The notes under the pieces were generated by a model, which did not search any database, was not told the DNA's origin, and was given only the letters and a program-made list of their open reading frames with translations. Positions 42,622 through 51,911 of a stretch of DNA of 64,000 bases are shown here, one piece after another (the first letter of the stretch is position 1; each line of letters opens with the position of its first letter). The translations under genes and the position numbers were made by a program. Origin of the DNA: UBA11400 sp964473555 (lineage in GTDB: Bacteria > Bacteroidota > Rhodothermia > Balneolales > HLUCCA01); NCBI GenBank assembly GCA_964473555.1, contig CAYYPL010000004.1:1-64000 (forward strand), read 5' to 3'.

Positions 42622-43714
42622 TTTCCTTAATCAGCAGATCGACCACCGACTTCACATCCCCTGTCTGCTCGAAGCATCTGATCTGACGATCTGCAGAATT
42701 CCCGCCCGTCAATATGTTGTGTATATAGGAGATTTCCTCTCGGATCCCAACTTCGTCTACCACGTCATCTACAAAGGTCAACAGCTCAAATATCAGTTTC
42801 CGGGCTTCGACTTCCTTCTTTTTGCCCAGGTCCAGTAACTTGCCGTTGAGTCCGTACCGCACCGCTCTCCATTTGTTTTCCTGTATAAGTTCCTTCCGAT
42901 ACACCCTCCACGACATATTATTGCGTCGTAATTTGAGCAATTTTGCCACCAATGCCACTTTCAGGGCACAAATCGCAATGGCCTCATCAACTTTGGTACA
43001 TACATCGGTAATCCTGAACTCCAGGGTGGGATAACGGGGCGATGGCCGCAAATCCCATCGAATCTTCGTGGGTTCATCGATACAGTTGGTTTTGATGGCA
43101 ACATCAATGTACTCCATGTATTCTCCCCACGACCGCAGCATGGGTGGAATCCCGGTACGGGGCAGGGATTCAAAGACCACGGACCGATACGACTGGAGTC
43201 CAGTGTCGTATCCTTCCCAAAAGGGAGAACTGGCCGACAACGCGAGTAAATGCGGACAAAAATAGCTCAACTGATTCATCATATCGATGCGTAGATCATC
43301 ATCTTCAAGTTCGATGTGCATATGCATCCCGCAAATGAGCAACTGACGGGCCAAGACCTTGTTTTCAGTCACCAGCCCCAGATATCGGGTACGTTCTGTG
43401 ATATTTTGCTTCGACCACTTCGAAAACGGATGCGTTCCTGCTGCAATGATGGCCAATCCGTGCTTCTGCGCAACTTCATGGACTATTTTTCGGGCATGAA
43501 TGATGTGCGCACGCGCATCCTGAATGGTCTCGCAGACCGGAGTGGCAACTTCAACCTGACACTGCAGCATCTCGGTCGTAATCTGGTTTCCCAGCTTATC
43601 CACTCCCCCTTTGATGATGTCTTCAACCGCAGAACTAAGCTCACCCGTTTCCGGGTCTACGATCATATATTCTTCCTCAATCCCGATCGAGTAACTGTTT
43701 GGTTTTTTTTGCAT
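42602..43714 (-). CDS. Carboxylate-amine ligase, GCS2/YbdK family
   Basis: 370 residues. The start is SYSIGIEEEYMIVDPETGEL, the GCS2 signature, with a later ATP-site region (LICGMHMHIELED, about 123-135) and RWDLRPSPRYPTLEFRITDV (about 225-244). Members ligate glutamate to an amine (gamma-glutamylcysteine ligase-like activity is known for some). bshA lies 110 bp upstream on the same strand, so the two may be one transcript; both relate to low-molecular-weight thiols. Substrate unproven. Confidence 0.9.
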   Translation of the reverse strand: MQKKPNSYSIGIEEEYMIVDPETGELSSAVEDIIKGGVDKLGNQITTEMLQCQVEVATPVCETIQDARAHIIHARKIVHEVAQKHGLAIIAAGTHPFSKWSKQNITERTRYLGLVTENKVLARQLLICGMHMHIELEDDDLRIDMMNQLSYFCPHLLALSASSPFWEGYDTGLQSYRSVVFESLPRTGIPPMLRSWGEYMEYIDVAIKTNCIDEPTKIRWDLRPSPRYPTLEFRITDVCTKVDEAIAICALKVALVAKLLKLRRNNMSWRVYRKELIQENKWRAVRYGLNGKLLDLGKKKEVEARKLIFELLTFVDDVVDEVGIREEISYIHNILTGGNSADRQIRCFEQTGDVKSVVDLLIKETIEGVV

Positions 43715-43824
43715 ACGGCCTAACTGATGGTGATGATTTGCACTCGCAAAGAATGATAATTCACCTCAAAAAGCAATAGGTAAAGACCGTTGCCAAAAAA
43801 TATTTACAGCATCACAACCAGAGC

Positions 43825-44973
43825 CTAGACTCTGATCCTGGTTTTGAGCTGATCCATCACTTTGACATAATACGCTTCGTACTGGGCAACCACTCGATCC
43901 TGCTCAAATTCCTCGGCCCGAGCACGAGCTGCTTTTTGCATACGTTGATGTAGTTCATCATCTGAAAGTAACGCCACAATCCGATCAGCCATACTTTCGA
44001 CATCACCGAGCTTACACACATACCCGGTAATTCCGTCCCGATTCAGCTCAGGAAGTCCACCCACATCGGAGCTGACTACAGGTACTCCACAGCTCATGGC
44101 TTCCAGTGCCGCAAGTCCAAATGTTTCCGAAGCCGAGGGCATCATAAAGACGTCGGCCAGTGACAAAATGTCCTCTACATTATCCTGTTTACCCAAAAAC
44201 CGCACATGCTCGCAGGTTCCCTGTTCACGACACTGCTGCTCTACTACCGGACGCTCGGGTCCATCGCCCACAAACAATAATTTGGCCTTGACTCCACTTT
44301 CAAGCACATGCTTGAACGCCGCGGCAACATCCTGTACCCGTTTTACCTTGCGGAAGTTACTCACGTGCACGATGATCTTCTCTCCCTCGTGCACAATGGC
44401 CTTGCGATAGTGATGACGATCGTTGCGGACAAACCGCTCCAGATCCACAAAGTTCGGAATCACTTCGATACTCTTGTCAATTTCGAAACGAAGATAGGTT
44501 TCATCGCGCAGATATCCGGATACAGCTGTAACTCCGTCACTCTGATTGATAGAAAAGTTCACAACCGGCAGATAACTCGGATCAGACCCGACGATAGTGA
44601 TGTCCGTACCGTGCAAGGTAGTGATGATGGGAACGTGCGCCGCCTTTTCCCCTAAAATCTGCTTGGCCAGATACGCACTGGTGGTGTGGGGTATCGCATA
44701 GTGCACATGCAAGAGATCCAGTTTCTCGTACTCAATGAGATTGACCATATGACTGGCTAACGCCAGGTCGTACGGCGGATACTCGAACAACGGATATGCA
44801 TTGATCGATACTTCATGAAAATTGATATTGGTATTGAACGCTTCCAGTCGCTGAGGTCGCGCATAACTCATAAAATGTACCTTGTGCCCACGCTTGGCTA
44901 ATCCTTTGCTGAGTTCTGTGGCTACAACTCCGCTTCCCCCATAGGTCGGATATCCAACAATTCCGATATTCAT
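43825..44973 (-). CDS. bshA: N-acetyl-alpha-D-glucosaminyl L-malate synthase
   Basis: 382 residues, GT4 family. The start MNIGIVGYPTYGGSGVVATE is the BshA signature; the donor-site region reads FRKVKRVQDVAAAFKHVLES and MPSASETFGLAALEAMSCGV (Glu-x7-Glu). It makes GlcNAc-malate, the first intermediate of bacillithiol. bshB and bshC are not in the window. It precedes the YbdK-type gene on the same strand and is divergent from yebC. Confidence 0.95.
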   Translation of the reverse strand: MNIGIVGYPTYGGSGVVATELSKGLAKRGHKVHFMSYARPQRLEAFNTNINFHEVSINAYPLFEYPPYDLALASHMVNLIEYEKLDLLHVHYAIPHTTSAYLAKQILGEKAAHVPIITTLHGTDITIVGSDPSYLPVVNFSINQSDGVTAVSGYLRDETYLRFEIDKSIEVIPNFVDLERFVRNDRHHYRKAIVHEGEKIIVHVSNFRKVKRVQDVAAAFKHVLESGVKAKLLFVGDGPERPVVEQQCREQGTCEHVRFLGKQDNVEDILSLADVFMMPSASETFGLAALEAMSCGVPVVSSDVGGLPELNRDGITGYVCKLGDVESMADRIVALLSDDELHQRMQKAARARAEEFEQDRVVAQYEAYYVKVMDQLKTRIRV

Positions 44974-45218
44974 AGTCTACCCCTTTTTTAAACTCTCCCG
45001 ACCGACAATTTTTGCCCAATCGGTAACGTTTGCTTCTTGTCGGAACGGCAATTACCAAACGCTATAAAATCTTTGTCACAAGTTAGCCAATAGTTGAGAC
45101 GATTGTGCGTAAATAATCGTTCCATTAGGGTGACCGGGCGAAACGAATGGGTTTCGACCTTAGTCCGCATTTTTGTATTTTAGCGCACCAAAATCTGTAT
45201 AAAATCAGCGATACTTTC

Positions 45219-45974
45219 ATGGCAGGACATTCCAAGTGGGCTAATATTCGCCGAAAAAAAGCAGTGGTGGATGCAGCCCGATCTAAAATATGGACTAAAA
45301 TCATTCGTGAAATCAACGTCTCATCACGCGACGGCGGGGGCGATCCTGCGGGTAATCCACGTTTGTTCCTGGCTATAGAAGCGGCCAAAGCAGCAAATAT
45401 GCCTAAGGACACCATCGAGCGTGCTATTAAAAAGGGCACTGGCGAAGATAAGGACGGCAATGATTTCGTGGAGCTGTTGTATGAGGGATACGGTCCGGGT
45501 GGAATTGCATACATCGTGGAAGCAACCAGCGACAACGTAAACCGTACCGCCGGAGAAGTCCGTCATATATTCTCGAAGTATGGAGCCAGCCTGGGTACAC
45601 CCGGTTCGGTTTCCTATATGTTCGATCGCCTTGGAGTGATCACCATCAAATCGGATGGTATCGATGAAGACGAGTTGACACTGGTGGCCATCGATGCCGG
45701 AGCCGATGACATCAAGGCTGAGGAGGACTATTTCGAAGTCCGTACCCGTCGGGAGGATCTCTACCAAGTCAGAAACGCCCTGCAGCAGGCCGGATACTCG
45801 ATTGATTCCGCTGAATTGCAATACGTTCCGGGTACCATGGTCCAAGTTGACGAAGAAACCGCCATGGGCAACTTCAGACTTATGGAAAAACTCGAAGAAA
45901 ACGACGATGTGGCCAATGTCTTCAACAACATGGAAATGGACGATACAGCAGTCGCTGCGGCCGAAAAGATGTAA
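45219..45974 (+). CDS. yebC: YebC/PmpR family transcriptional regulator
   Basis: 251 residues from ATG 45219 with the hallmark start MAGHSKWANIRRKKAVVDA; the longer frame from 45147 has no family similarity. The family's motifs RLFLAIEAAKAANMPKDTIE and YEGYGPGGIAYIVEATSDN are present. Members bind DNA and in some bacteria help ribosomes at polyproline. It lies 20 bp upstream of the batC-like gene, so it may share a transcript. Confidence 0.95.
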   Translation: MAGHSKWANIRRKKAVVDAARSKIWTKIIREINVSSRDGGGDPAGNPRLFLAIEAAKAANMPKDTIERAIKKGTGEDKDGNDFVELLYEGYGPGGIAYIVEATSDNVNRTAGEVRHIFSKYGASLGTPGSVSYMFDRLGVITIKSDGIDEDELTLVAIDAGADDIKAEEDYFEVRTRREDLYQVRNALQQAGYSIDSAELQYVPGTMVQVDEETAMGNFRLMEKLEENDDVANVFNNMEMDDTAVAAAEKM

Positions 45975-45993
45975 ATTCAATTAGATAACCCAA

Positions 45994-46719
45994 ATGAACA
46001 TCCTGCTGCTCATAGCGCTACTATTTGTCACAAACGACGATGCCCGCCGGGCAAATGAAGCCTATCAAAGAGGAGATTTCGCTGCCGCAGAGCAGGCCTA
46101 TCTGAAGGCGATCGAACAGAATCCGTCCGACGCCCGACTTTATTTCAATCTGGGCAACGCCCTTGCCCAGCAAAAAAAATTCGACGAAGCGGCCGCAGCG
46201 TTCGAGCGGTTCAAAGATCAAACCAATGATCCCGTGGAACGTGCAAAAGCCGACTATAATCTCGGGAACATCTACGGTAATCAGAAGAAATGGGACCGTG
46301 CTGCAGAACAGTATCGTCAGGCATTACGACAAAATCCGGACGACCCCGAGGCCAAGTACAATTTTGAGTATTCCAATCGTATGCTCCAGGAACAACAGCA
46401 GCAGCAACAGCAACAGAATCAGAACCAAAAACAGGACCAGCAAAATCAGGACCAACAAGGGGAACAACAGCAGTCCAAGCCTGAACAAGGCGACGATGAG
46501 CAGCAAAATGGTCAGGAGCAGCAAGAACAGCAGCAACAGGAGTCGTCCGGCAGCGATTCGCAGCAGCAACAGCAACAGCCACCTCGAAACCCGAACGAAA
46601 TGACCAAAGAGGAGGCTGATCGGATTCTGAACGCGCTCGACAACAAAGAGCAGGATCTTCTCAAAGACTATCACAAAAACAAGATTCCATCCAAAAAACG
46701 CAATGTCAAAAACTGGTAA
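45994..46719 (+). CDS. batC: BatC-like TPR protein with Gln-rich tail
   Basis: 241 residues. A signal or anchor (MNILLLIALLFVTNDDARR) is followed by about three TPRs (residues 17-130; ALYFNLGNALAQQKKFDEAA-like units). About 130-205 is a Gln/Asn-rich low-complexity stretch, with a basic end (KNKIPSKKRNVKNW). TPR plus Q-rich composition matches BatC of Bat (Bacteroides aerotolerance) operons. It overlaps batD by 17 bp. The usual upstream genes moxR, a DUF58 gene, batA and batB are absent here. Confidence 0.85.
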   Translation: MNILLLIALLFVTNDDARRANEAYQRGDFAAAEQAYLKAIEQNPSDARLYFNLGNALAQQKKFDEAAAAFERFKDQTNDPVERAKADYNLGNIYGNQKKWDRAAEQYRQALRQNPDDPEAKYNFEYSNRMLQEQQQQQQQQNQNQKQDQQNQDQQGEQQQSKPEQGDDEQQNGQEQQEQQQQESSGSDSQQQQQQPPRNPNEMTKEEADRILNALDNKEQDLLKDYHKNKIPSKKRNVKNW

Positions 46720-48487
46720 CGTGTTCCGGTACGGTCTCTTGGTTCTGATGACGTGCTTCGTCGCGGGAGTGCTACACGCACAAACGGATGTACGTGTTGA
46801 AGCAACTGTTACCGAAGATCAGGTTTTTCAGGGCGAGCGGATCAATTACAATGTAGTCATTAGCGGAAGTAACTTCCGGAATGTCGGAGTACCTCAGATT
46901 CCCAACTCATTCCCTGGGTTTGCTCTACTATCAACCTCTCCCTCTACTTCTACCAGTTACCGGATTATCAATGGAGCAGCGAGCCGTAGCTATTCGTTTG
47001 TGTACACGCTGGTTGCCAATACACCGGGACAGTATACCTTTGCTCCCTCCCAAATTGAGGTCGATGGTCAGACCTACACCACACAACCTGTACAGGTTAC
47101 TGTAGTGGATCGAGGCAGCGCTACCGGAGGGGGTAGCTCCCAAAGTCCGGATGTATTTATCCAGGTCGAAATCTCCGATGCCACTCCCGTGGTGGGACAA
47201 CAAATCACAGCTGACCTGGTGCTGTATTTCCGTGCTCCGCTCGAAATCGTCTCCTACCAGCCCAGCAGTAACTGGGTGACAGATGGATTCTGGAAAGAAC
47301 TGGTCAGCGACGGATCTAATCCACAAGCCGAGTCAGTGATCAGGGATGGGGAGCGATTCCGAAGAGCAGTTCTGATCAAACATGCTCTTTTCCCCGGGCG
47401 GCCCGGCAATCTGACCATCGGCGAAGCCAGAGTGTCTGTCAGCGTCCGGAATCCGTCTCGATATTCAGACCCGTTCAGTAACTTTTTCGGTGGGTTTGGC
47501 ACCAACCAGCGAAGTATTGACCTGCAATCGGATCCTGTACCTGTTACCGTACGCGCCCTGCCAACGACCAGTTCGAAGACCGTGGGTGCGGTAGGCGACT
47601 TCCAGATCACCCGAAGGCTCAGTACTCCAGTAGCGACTGTCGGCGAAGCGGTTGAGGTGATAACCGAGGTACGTGGTACGGGGAATCTGGCACTGATATC
47701 TCGCCCAAACTTTGAGTTTCCAGCCGGATTCGAAGTTTTTACACCACAGGATGAAACGTCCATACGCAAGGAATCCGGAATCATTTCTGGTACCAGAACC
47801 TTTCGGGATATCGTTATCATACGCCAGGCCGGAACCTTCACCATAAACGCCGAAGATCTCGCATTCTATGACCCGCGCCGAGCCAGGTATGTCAATGTGA
47901 ACCTGGCCGCGCTCCAGCTCCTCGTGAACCGCGATGAACAGGCCATCGCAACGAGCATAGAGCAACGAAATCTCGGTGTGCTACCCGTCACCGGAGTGGT
48001 TACCTGGCAACGGGCGACGCCGGCATCGATATGGAATCACTGGTGGTTCTACGTACTGATCGTCCTGCCGGTAGTCCTGATCCCTCTGGCTCTGATCCGC
48101 AAGCGTGAAGACGATCGCCTTCGGGGAGACCACAATTACGCTCGACGTGTCCGTGCGTTGGAACGCGCGTCCGCTACCCTCGACCAGGCATCAGCCCTCA
48201 CCTCAACATCTGCCCCCGACATCAAGTCCTTCATGGCTCTGATCCAGAATGCCATCTATGGTATCGTGGCCGACCGCCTCACACTTCAAGAAGCAACGCT
48301 CACCGACCAGAAAGTCATCGAACTGCTGTCGGATTCCAAACTCGACGAAAACAGCCTGCGCGAACTACAGAAAATCCTTACCAAGTGCAGTACCATCCGA
48401 TTCGCACCCGTTATTGGCCGCGACAATCTGACACACGAACTGGAACGGGTCAAATCACTTGTAACCAAAATCGCAGAGGCGATCTGA
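46703..48487 (+). CDS. batD: BatD-like protein
   Basis: 594 residues. A signal peptide (VLMTCFVAGVLHAQ) is followed by a BatD domain (VRVEATVTEDQVFQGERINY, about 25; VFIQVEISDATPVVGQQITA; VGAVGDFQITRRLSTPVATV). A single membrane helix lies near 440 (WWFYVLIVLPVVLIPLALIR) and a cytoplasmic helical tail follows. BatD is an inner-membrane protein with a large periplasmic part, linked to oxidative stress resistance and envelope function in Bacteroidota and spirochaetes. The next gene starts within its stop (TGATG). Confidence 0.92.
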   Translation: MSKTGNVFRYGLLVLMTCFVAGVLHAQTDVRVEATVTEDQVFQGERINYNVVISGSNFRNVGVPQIPNSFPGFALLSTSPSTSTSYRIINGAASRSYSFVYTLVANTPGQYTFAPSQIEVDGQTYTTQPVQVTVVDRGSATGGGSSQSPDVFIQVEISDATPVVGQQITADLVLYFRAPLEIVSYQPSSNWVTDGFWKELVSDGSNPQAESVIRDGERFRRAVLIKHALFPGRPGNLTIGEARVSVSVRNPSRYSDPFSNFFGGFGTNQRSIDLQSDPVPVTVRALPTTSSKTVGAVGDFQITRRLSTPVATVGEAVEVITEVRGTGNLALISRPNFEFPAGFEVFTPQDETSIRKESGIISGTRTFRDIVIIRQAGTFTINAEDLAFYDPRRARYVNVNLAALQLLVNRDEQAIATSIEQRNLGVLPVTGVVTWQRATPASIWNHWWFYVLIVLPVVLIPLALIRKREDDRLRGDHNYARRVRALERASATLDQASALTSTSAPDIKSFMALIQNAIYGIVADRLTLQEATLTDQKVIELLSDSKLDENSLRELQKILTKCSTIRFAPVIGRDNLTHELERVKSLVTKIAEAI

Positions 48488-49266
48488 TGCCAGTACTCCG
48501 CTCCTTTTTTCTATTCGCTGCCTTTACCCTGGCCACGCTCCTTCCGGGAGCCTTTGGGCAGTCCGATATGCAGCAACGATTTAACCAGGCCAATGAAGCA
48601 CTCAATAAGGGCCAATTCACCCAGGCCCTTAACCTGTATGAATCCATCAGAGAAAGTGGATACGAGTCCGGTCCACTATACCTGAATATGGGCATCACTG
48701 CCACACGGCTCGATAGTCTTGGACTGGCCAAGTACTACTACCTGATTGCACAGGATTTCGGCGATGTACGCATTGCATCCACAGCTGCGCTGGACTTCGT
48801 AGATTATGAACTGGGTCGACGGGGAGCTCGCCTCCCCGAACTGGCGTGGACCCGCATCACGCGTCTTGTGTATTTTGAACTGAACCACACCACATTTGTT
48901 GCAACGGGACTCCTGGCCATCAATATCGGCGTACTGTTTCTCATTATCAGCTGGCTCCGACAAGCATCCCGCACCATCAACCGGTATCTCGGCGTCGTTT
49001 TCATGAGTCTGGGCGGTGGTGTTTTATTTATAACCATACTGATATCCTGGCAGTCGATGGGGTACAAACAGGGCGTTCAAATCGTGCGCGAAGCACAAAT
49101 TCACGCACTCCCAGACCCCCAGACCGAAATAATCCAGACCGGATACGAGGGATTTCAATATATTGTGGATGTGCACAAAAGTGCGACTTCGCCCGACTGG
49201 CTGTATGTACGCCTGACCAATGGCTCCCGGGGCTGGGTACGGGCCAGCGCGTTGAATCTATTTTAA
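48487..49266 (+). CDS. batE: BatE-like TPR/SH3 protein
   Basis: 259 residues from ATG 48487, which overlaps the batD stop by 1 bp; the frame continues upstream but only inside batD. A signal peptide (FFLFAAFTLATLLPGAFG) is followed by TPR units (FNQANEALNKGQFTQALNLY, about 29-48), two membrane helices near 145 and 175, and a C-terminal SH3-like domain (VDVHKSATSPDWLYVRLTNG, ending RGWVRASALNLF). This layout is that of BatE. With batC and batD it forms a BatCDE unit. Confidence 0.9.
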   Translation: MPVLRSFFLFAAFTLATLLPGAFGQSDMQQRFNQANEALNKGQFTQALNLYESIRESGYESGPLYLNMGITATRLDSLGLAKYYYLIAQDFGDVRIASTAALDFVDYELGRRGARLPELAWTRITRLVYFELNHTTFVATGLLAINIGVLFLIISWLRQASRTINRYLGVVFMSLGGGVLFITILISWQSMGYKQGVQIVREAQIHALPDPQTEIIQTGYEGFQYIVDVHKSATSPDWLYVRLTNGSRGWVRASALNLF

Positions 49267-49304
49267 TACGTACGTGGTACAACCACCCTAATTCTGTTTA
49301 CTGT

Positions 49305-50684
49305 ATGTCATATCTATCCTACATCGATCAAAATCAGGAAAAATTTACAAACGAGCTGTTCGAGCTGCTGAGAATCCCAAGTATTAGTGCCGTAACTTCT
49401 CACAAAGGCGATGTCAAGAAAGCTGCCGAGTTTTTACGGGACAATTTTATGGATATCGGACTCCATAACGTAGCTCTATTCGACACGCCGGGCAATCCTG
49501 TTGTTTACGGTGAGTTTCTTCAGGCCGGACCAGATAAACCTACCGTCCTCATTTACGGACACTACGATGTGCAGCCCCCCGAGCCCCTCGAACTCTGGGA
49601 AACCCCACCTTTCGAACCTACCGTCCGGGATCATGACGTGTATGCACGGGGTGCCAGTGACGACAAAGGTCAGGCGTTCACCCACGTAAAAGCCATCGAA
49701 GCATGGCTCAAAACCGAAGGCACCATTCCGGTGAACATCAAGATCATGATCGAAGGCGAGGAAGAAATCGGCTCCGCAAACCTGGTTCCTTTCCTGAAAG
49801 ATCACAAGGAACTGTTGAAATGCGACATGGTCCTTATTTCTGATACTTCCATGTTCGACAAAGATGTTCCTTCTATCACTTATGGACTTCGGGGTCTGGC
49901 CTACATGCAGGTTTTCGTTCAGGGAACCAATCGTGATCTGCATTCGGGAACCTACGGCGGTGCAGTGCAGAATCCACTTAATGCACTGTGCGAAATCGTA
50001 GCCGGGCTGAAAGACAAAAACGGTGTCATTCAGATTCCGGGATTCTATGACGATGTGATCGACCTGACAGATGAAGAGCGCGAAGCCGCGTCCAAGCTCC
50101 CATTCGATGAACAAGCGTTCAAAGACTCCCTTGGCATCACAGAAGTGTTTGGCGAAAAAGGGTATTCAACCATTGAACGCAAGTCCGCACGCCCAACCCT
50201 GGATGTAAACGGAATCTGGGGCGGATATCAGGGCGAAGGCGCCAAAACCGTTCTCCCTGCCAAAGCCGGGGCAAAAATCAGCATGCGGTTGGTTCCGGAT
50301 CAGGATCCCAAAAAAATCGCACAACTATTTGCCGATTACGTGCATCAGATTGCCCCAAAAGGCGTGACTGTCACCGTCGAAGAACATCATGGTGGTCATG
50401 CTGCCATGACCGATCTCGGATTCTATGGACTCCGAGCAGCGGCCAAAGCCTTCGAAGCTATCTATGGGAAAGAGCCCTTGTTTTCACGTGAAGGAGGATC
50501 CATCCCTATTGTGGCAGACTTCAAAAAAGTACTGGGTGTCAACTCCATTCTTATGGGATTCGGACTGAATAGCGATGCGATTCACGCACCAAACGAGAAG
50601 TTCTCGTTGACGGACTTCCATCGGGGCATCAAAACATCTGCCAAGTTCTTCGAGTTTCTGGCAACAACTCCAGTAAACGACTGA
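49305..50684 (+). CDS. M20 family dipeptidase
   Basis: 459 residues. Metal-binding motifs include YGHYDVQPPEPLELWETPPF (about 84-103), ARGASDDKGQ (about 114-123) and the catalytic-base region IEGEEEIGS (about 149-157). The M20 dimerisation domain is about 200-310 (LHSGTYGGAVQNPLNALCEI), and the last His region is NSDAIHAPNEKFS. The family cleaves dipeptides or related amide bonds. A terminator follows. Confidence 0.95.
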   Translation: MSYLSYIDQNQEKFTNELFELLRIPSISAVTSHKGDVKKAAEFLRDNFMDIGLHNVALFDTPGNPVVYGEFLQAGPDKPTVLIYGHYDVQPPEPLELWETPPFEPTVRDHDVYARGASDDKGQAFTHVKAIEAWLKTEGTIPVNIKIMIEGEEEIGSANLVPFLKDHKELLKCDMVLISDTSMFDKDVPSITYGLRGLAYMQVFVQGTNRDLHSGTYGGAVQNPLNALCEIVAGLKDKNGVIQIPGFYDDVIDLTDEEREAASKLPFDEQAFKDSLGITEVFGEKGYSTIERKSARPTLDVNGIWGGYQGEGAKTVLPAKAGAKISMRLVPDQDPKKIAQLFADYVHQIAPKGVTVTVEEHHGGHAAMTDLGFYGLRAAAKAFEAIYGKEPLFSREGGSIPIVADFKKVLGVNSILMGFGLNSDAIHAPNEKFSLTDFHRGIKTSAKFFEFLATTPVND

Positions 50685-50695
50685 TAAATACTAAA

Positions 50696-50729
50696 AAATA
50701 CCCGAACCTCAGCTTTCGGGTATTTTTTT
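50696..50729 (+). terminator. Rho-independent terminator of the M20 dipeptidase gene
   Basis: AAATACCCGAA (50696-50706) pairs with TTCGGGTATTT (50715-50725) and is followed by further T. Confidence 0.9.
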
Positions 50730-50778
50730 GCTCGATTTTTTGCAAATTGGATAGACTTATCCAGTCAATTTCGTGGAA

Positions 50779-51861
50779 ATGAAACTACAACGCTCCATCT
50801 TACTGGCATTCTTACTGTTTCCCATTACCGGACTACAGGGTCAGTCCTTTCTGCAAGTCAGCTATGGCGACGATTTGTTCGCAATCGGGGGTGGTGCACG
50901 CGGGCTCGGTATGGGTGGTGCACAAGTAGCCCTGGTCAATGATGTGACCGCTGGCTTCTGGAATCCGGCCGGCCTGTATGGAATCTCTGATCGCCAGGTA
51001 TCCTACATGCATTCGGAGCGATTTGGAGGTATCGTTAGCTACGATTATGGAGCTTTTGCCATGCCTCTGCGAAATTCCGATGACGTCATAGCAATTTCGT
51101 TTTTCAGACAGGGAGTAGATAATATCAAGAACACGCTGAATGCCTGGGACCGTGAGCGTGATCGACCTGTTGGAAATCCGGATGCCTTTATCACTGAATT
51201 CAGTACCTACGATCTCGCACTGTTGCTATCCTATGGGTCGTTGGTTCAGGAAAACATAACCTGGGGGACTACCGTCAAACTGATTTACAGTCATTTAGGG
51301 CCATTTGCCAACGGATTCGGTTATTCGGCCGACATCGGTGCTCAATATAGGGGTGAGCAGTTCGCTTTAGGGGTAAATCTGAACAACATCACCACCCTGA
51401 TGAAACTCTGGAGTGTCAATGAGTCCGAACTTGAACCCCTGCGCGACTATTTTGGTGACGACACGCTCAACGATGCGTTTCCTACCGGACAAAACGAATA
51501 CACCCTTCCGTCTATACGTATCGGGACAGGGATCTGGCGGGAATATGGGGATTATAAAATTACGGTAGCACTCGACCTCATGTCGCACTTCGATGGCAGA
51601 AAAACCTATCACTTCAATGCGGGTCCGGTGAGTTTTCAACCACATCTGGGAACAGAATTCTCATACAAAGAGATCCTGAATCTACGTCTGGGTCTTACTG
51701 ATGTCTATACCGATTCTGATTCACGATTTTATGCCTCACCAACAATAGGTACCGGGATTCGCGTCAACAAATTATTCATCGACTACGCATTCAACAGCTT
51801 CGCTGGAATCACGGCTGATCTGGGAACCACGCACCGTGTTTCGGCAAAATTTTCGTTTTAA
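50779..51861 (+). CDS. PorV/PorQ family outer-membrane protein
   Basis: 360 residues from ATG 50779; GTG at 50773 adds two residues. After a signal peptide (LLAFLLFPITGLQGQ) comes the PorV/PorQ (UPF0164) signature FAIGGGARGLGMGGAQVALV and NDVTAGFWNPAGLY (about 35-65), then strands of a FadL-like barrel with a terminal Phe (SAKFSF). PorV delivers T9SS substrates to the attachment complex, but this family is large and paralogous, so its exact role is not settled. Confidence 0.85.
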   Translation: MKLQRSILLAFLLFPITGLQGQSFLQVSYGDDLFAIGGGARGLGMGGAQVALVNDVTAGFWNPAGLYGISDRQVSYMHSERFGGIVSYDYGAFAMPLRNSDDVIAISFFRQGVDNIKNTLNAWDRERDRPVGNPDAFITEFSTYDLALLLSYGSLVQENITWGTTVKLIYSHLGPFANGFGYSADIGAQYRGEQFALGVNLNNITTLMKLWSVNESELEPLRDYFGDDTLNDAFPTGQNEYTLPSIRIGTGIWREYGDYKITVALDLMSHFDGRKTYHFNAGPVSFQPHLGTEFSYKEILNLRLGLTDVYTDSDSRFYASPTIGTGIRVNKLFIDYAFNSFAGITADLGTTHRVSAKFSF

Positions 51862-51911
51862 ATCCGTATCTTTTCTGCGGAAAAAAACGATCACTTTAAC
51901 TACTATTATTT

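Noticed and set aside
45147..45218. N-terminal extension of YebC
   Set aside because: The conserved MAGHSKWANI start is at 45219.
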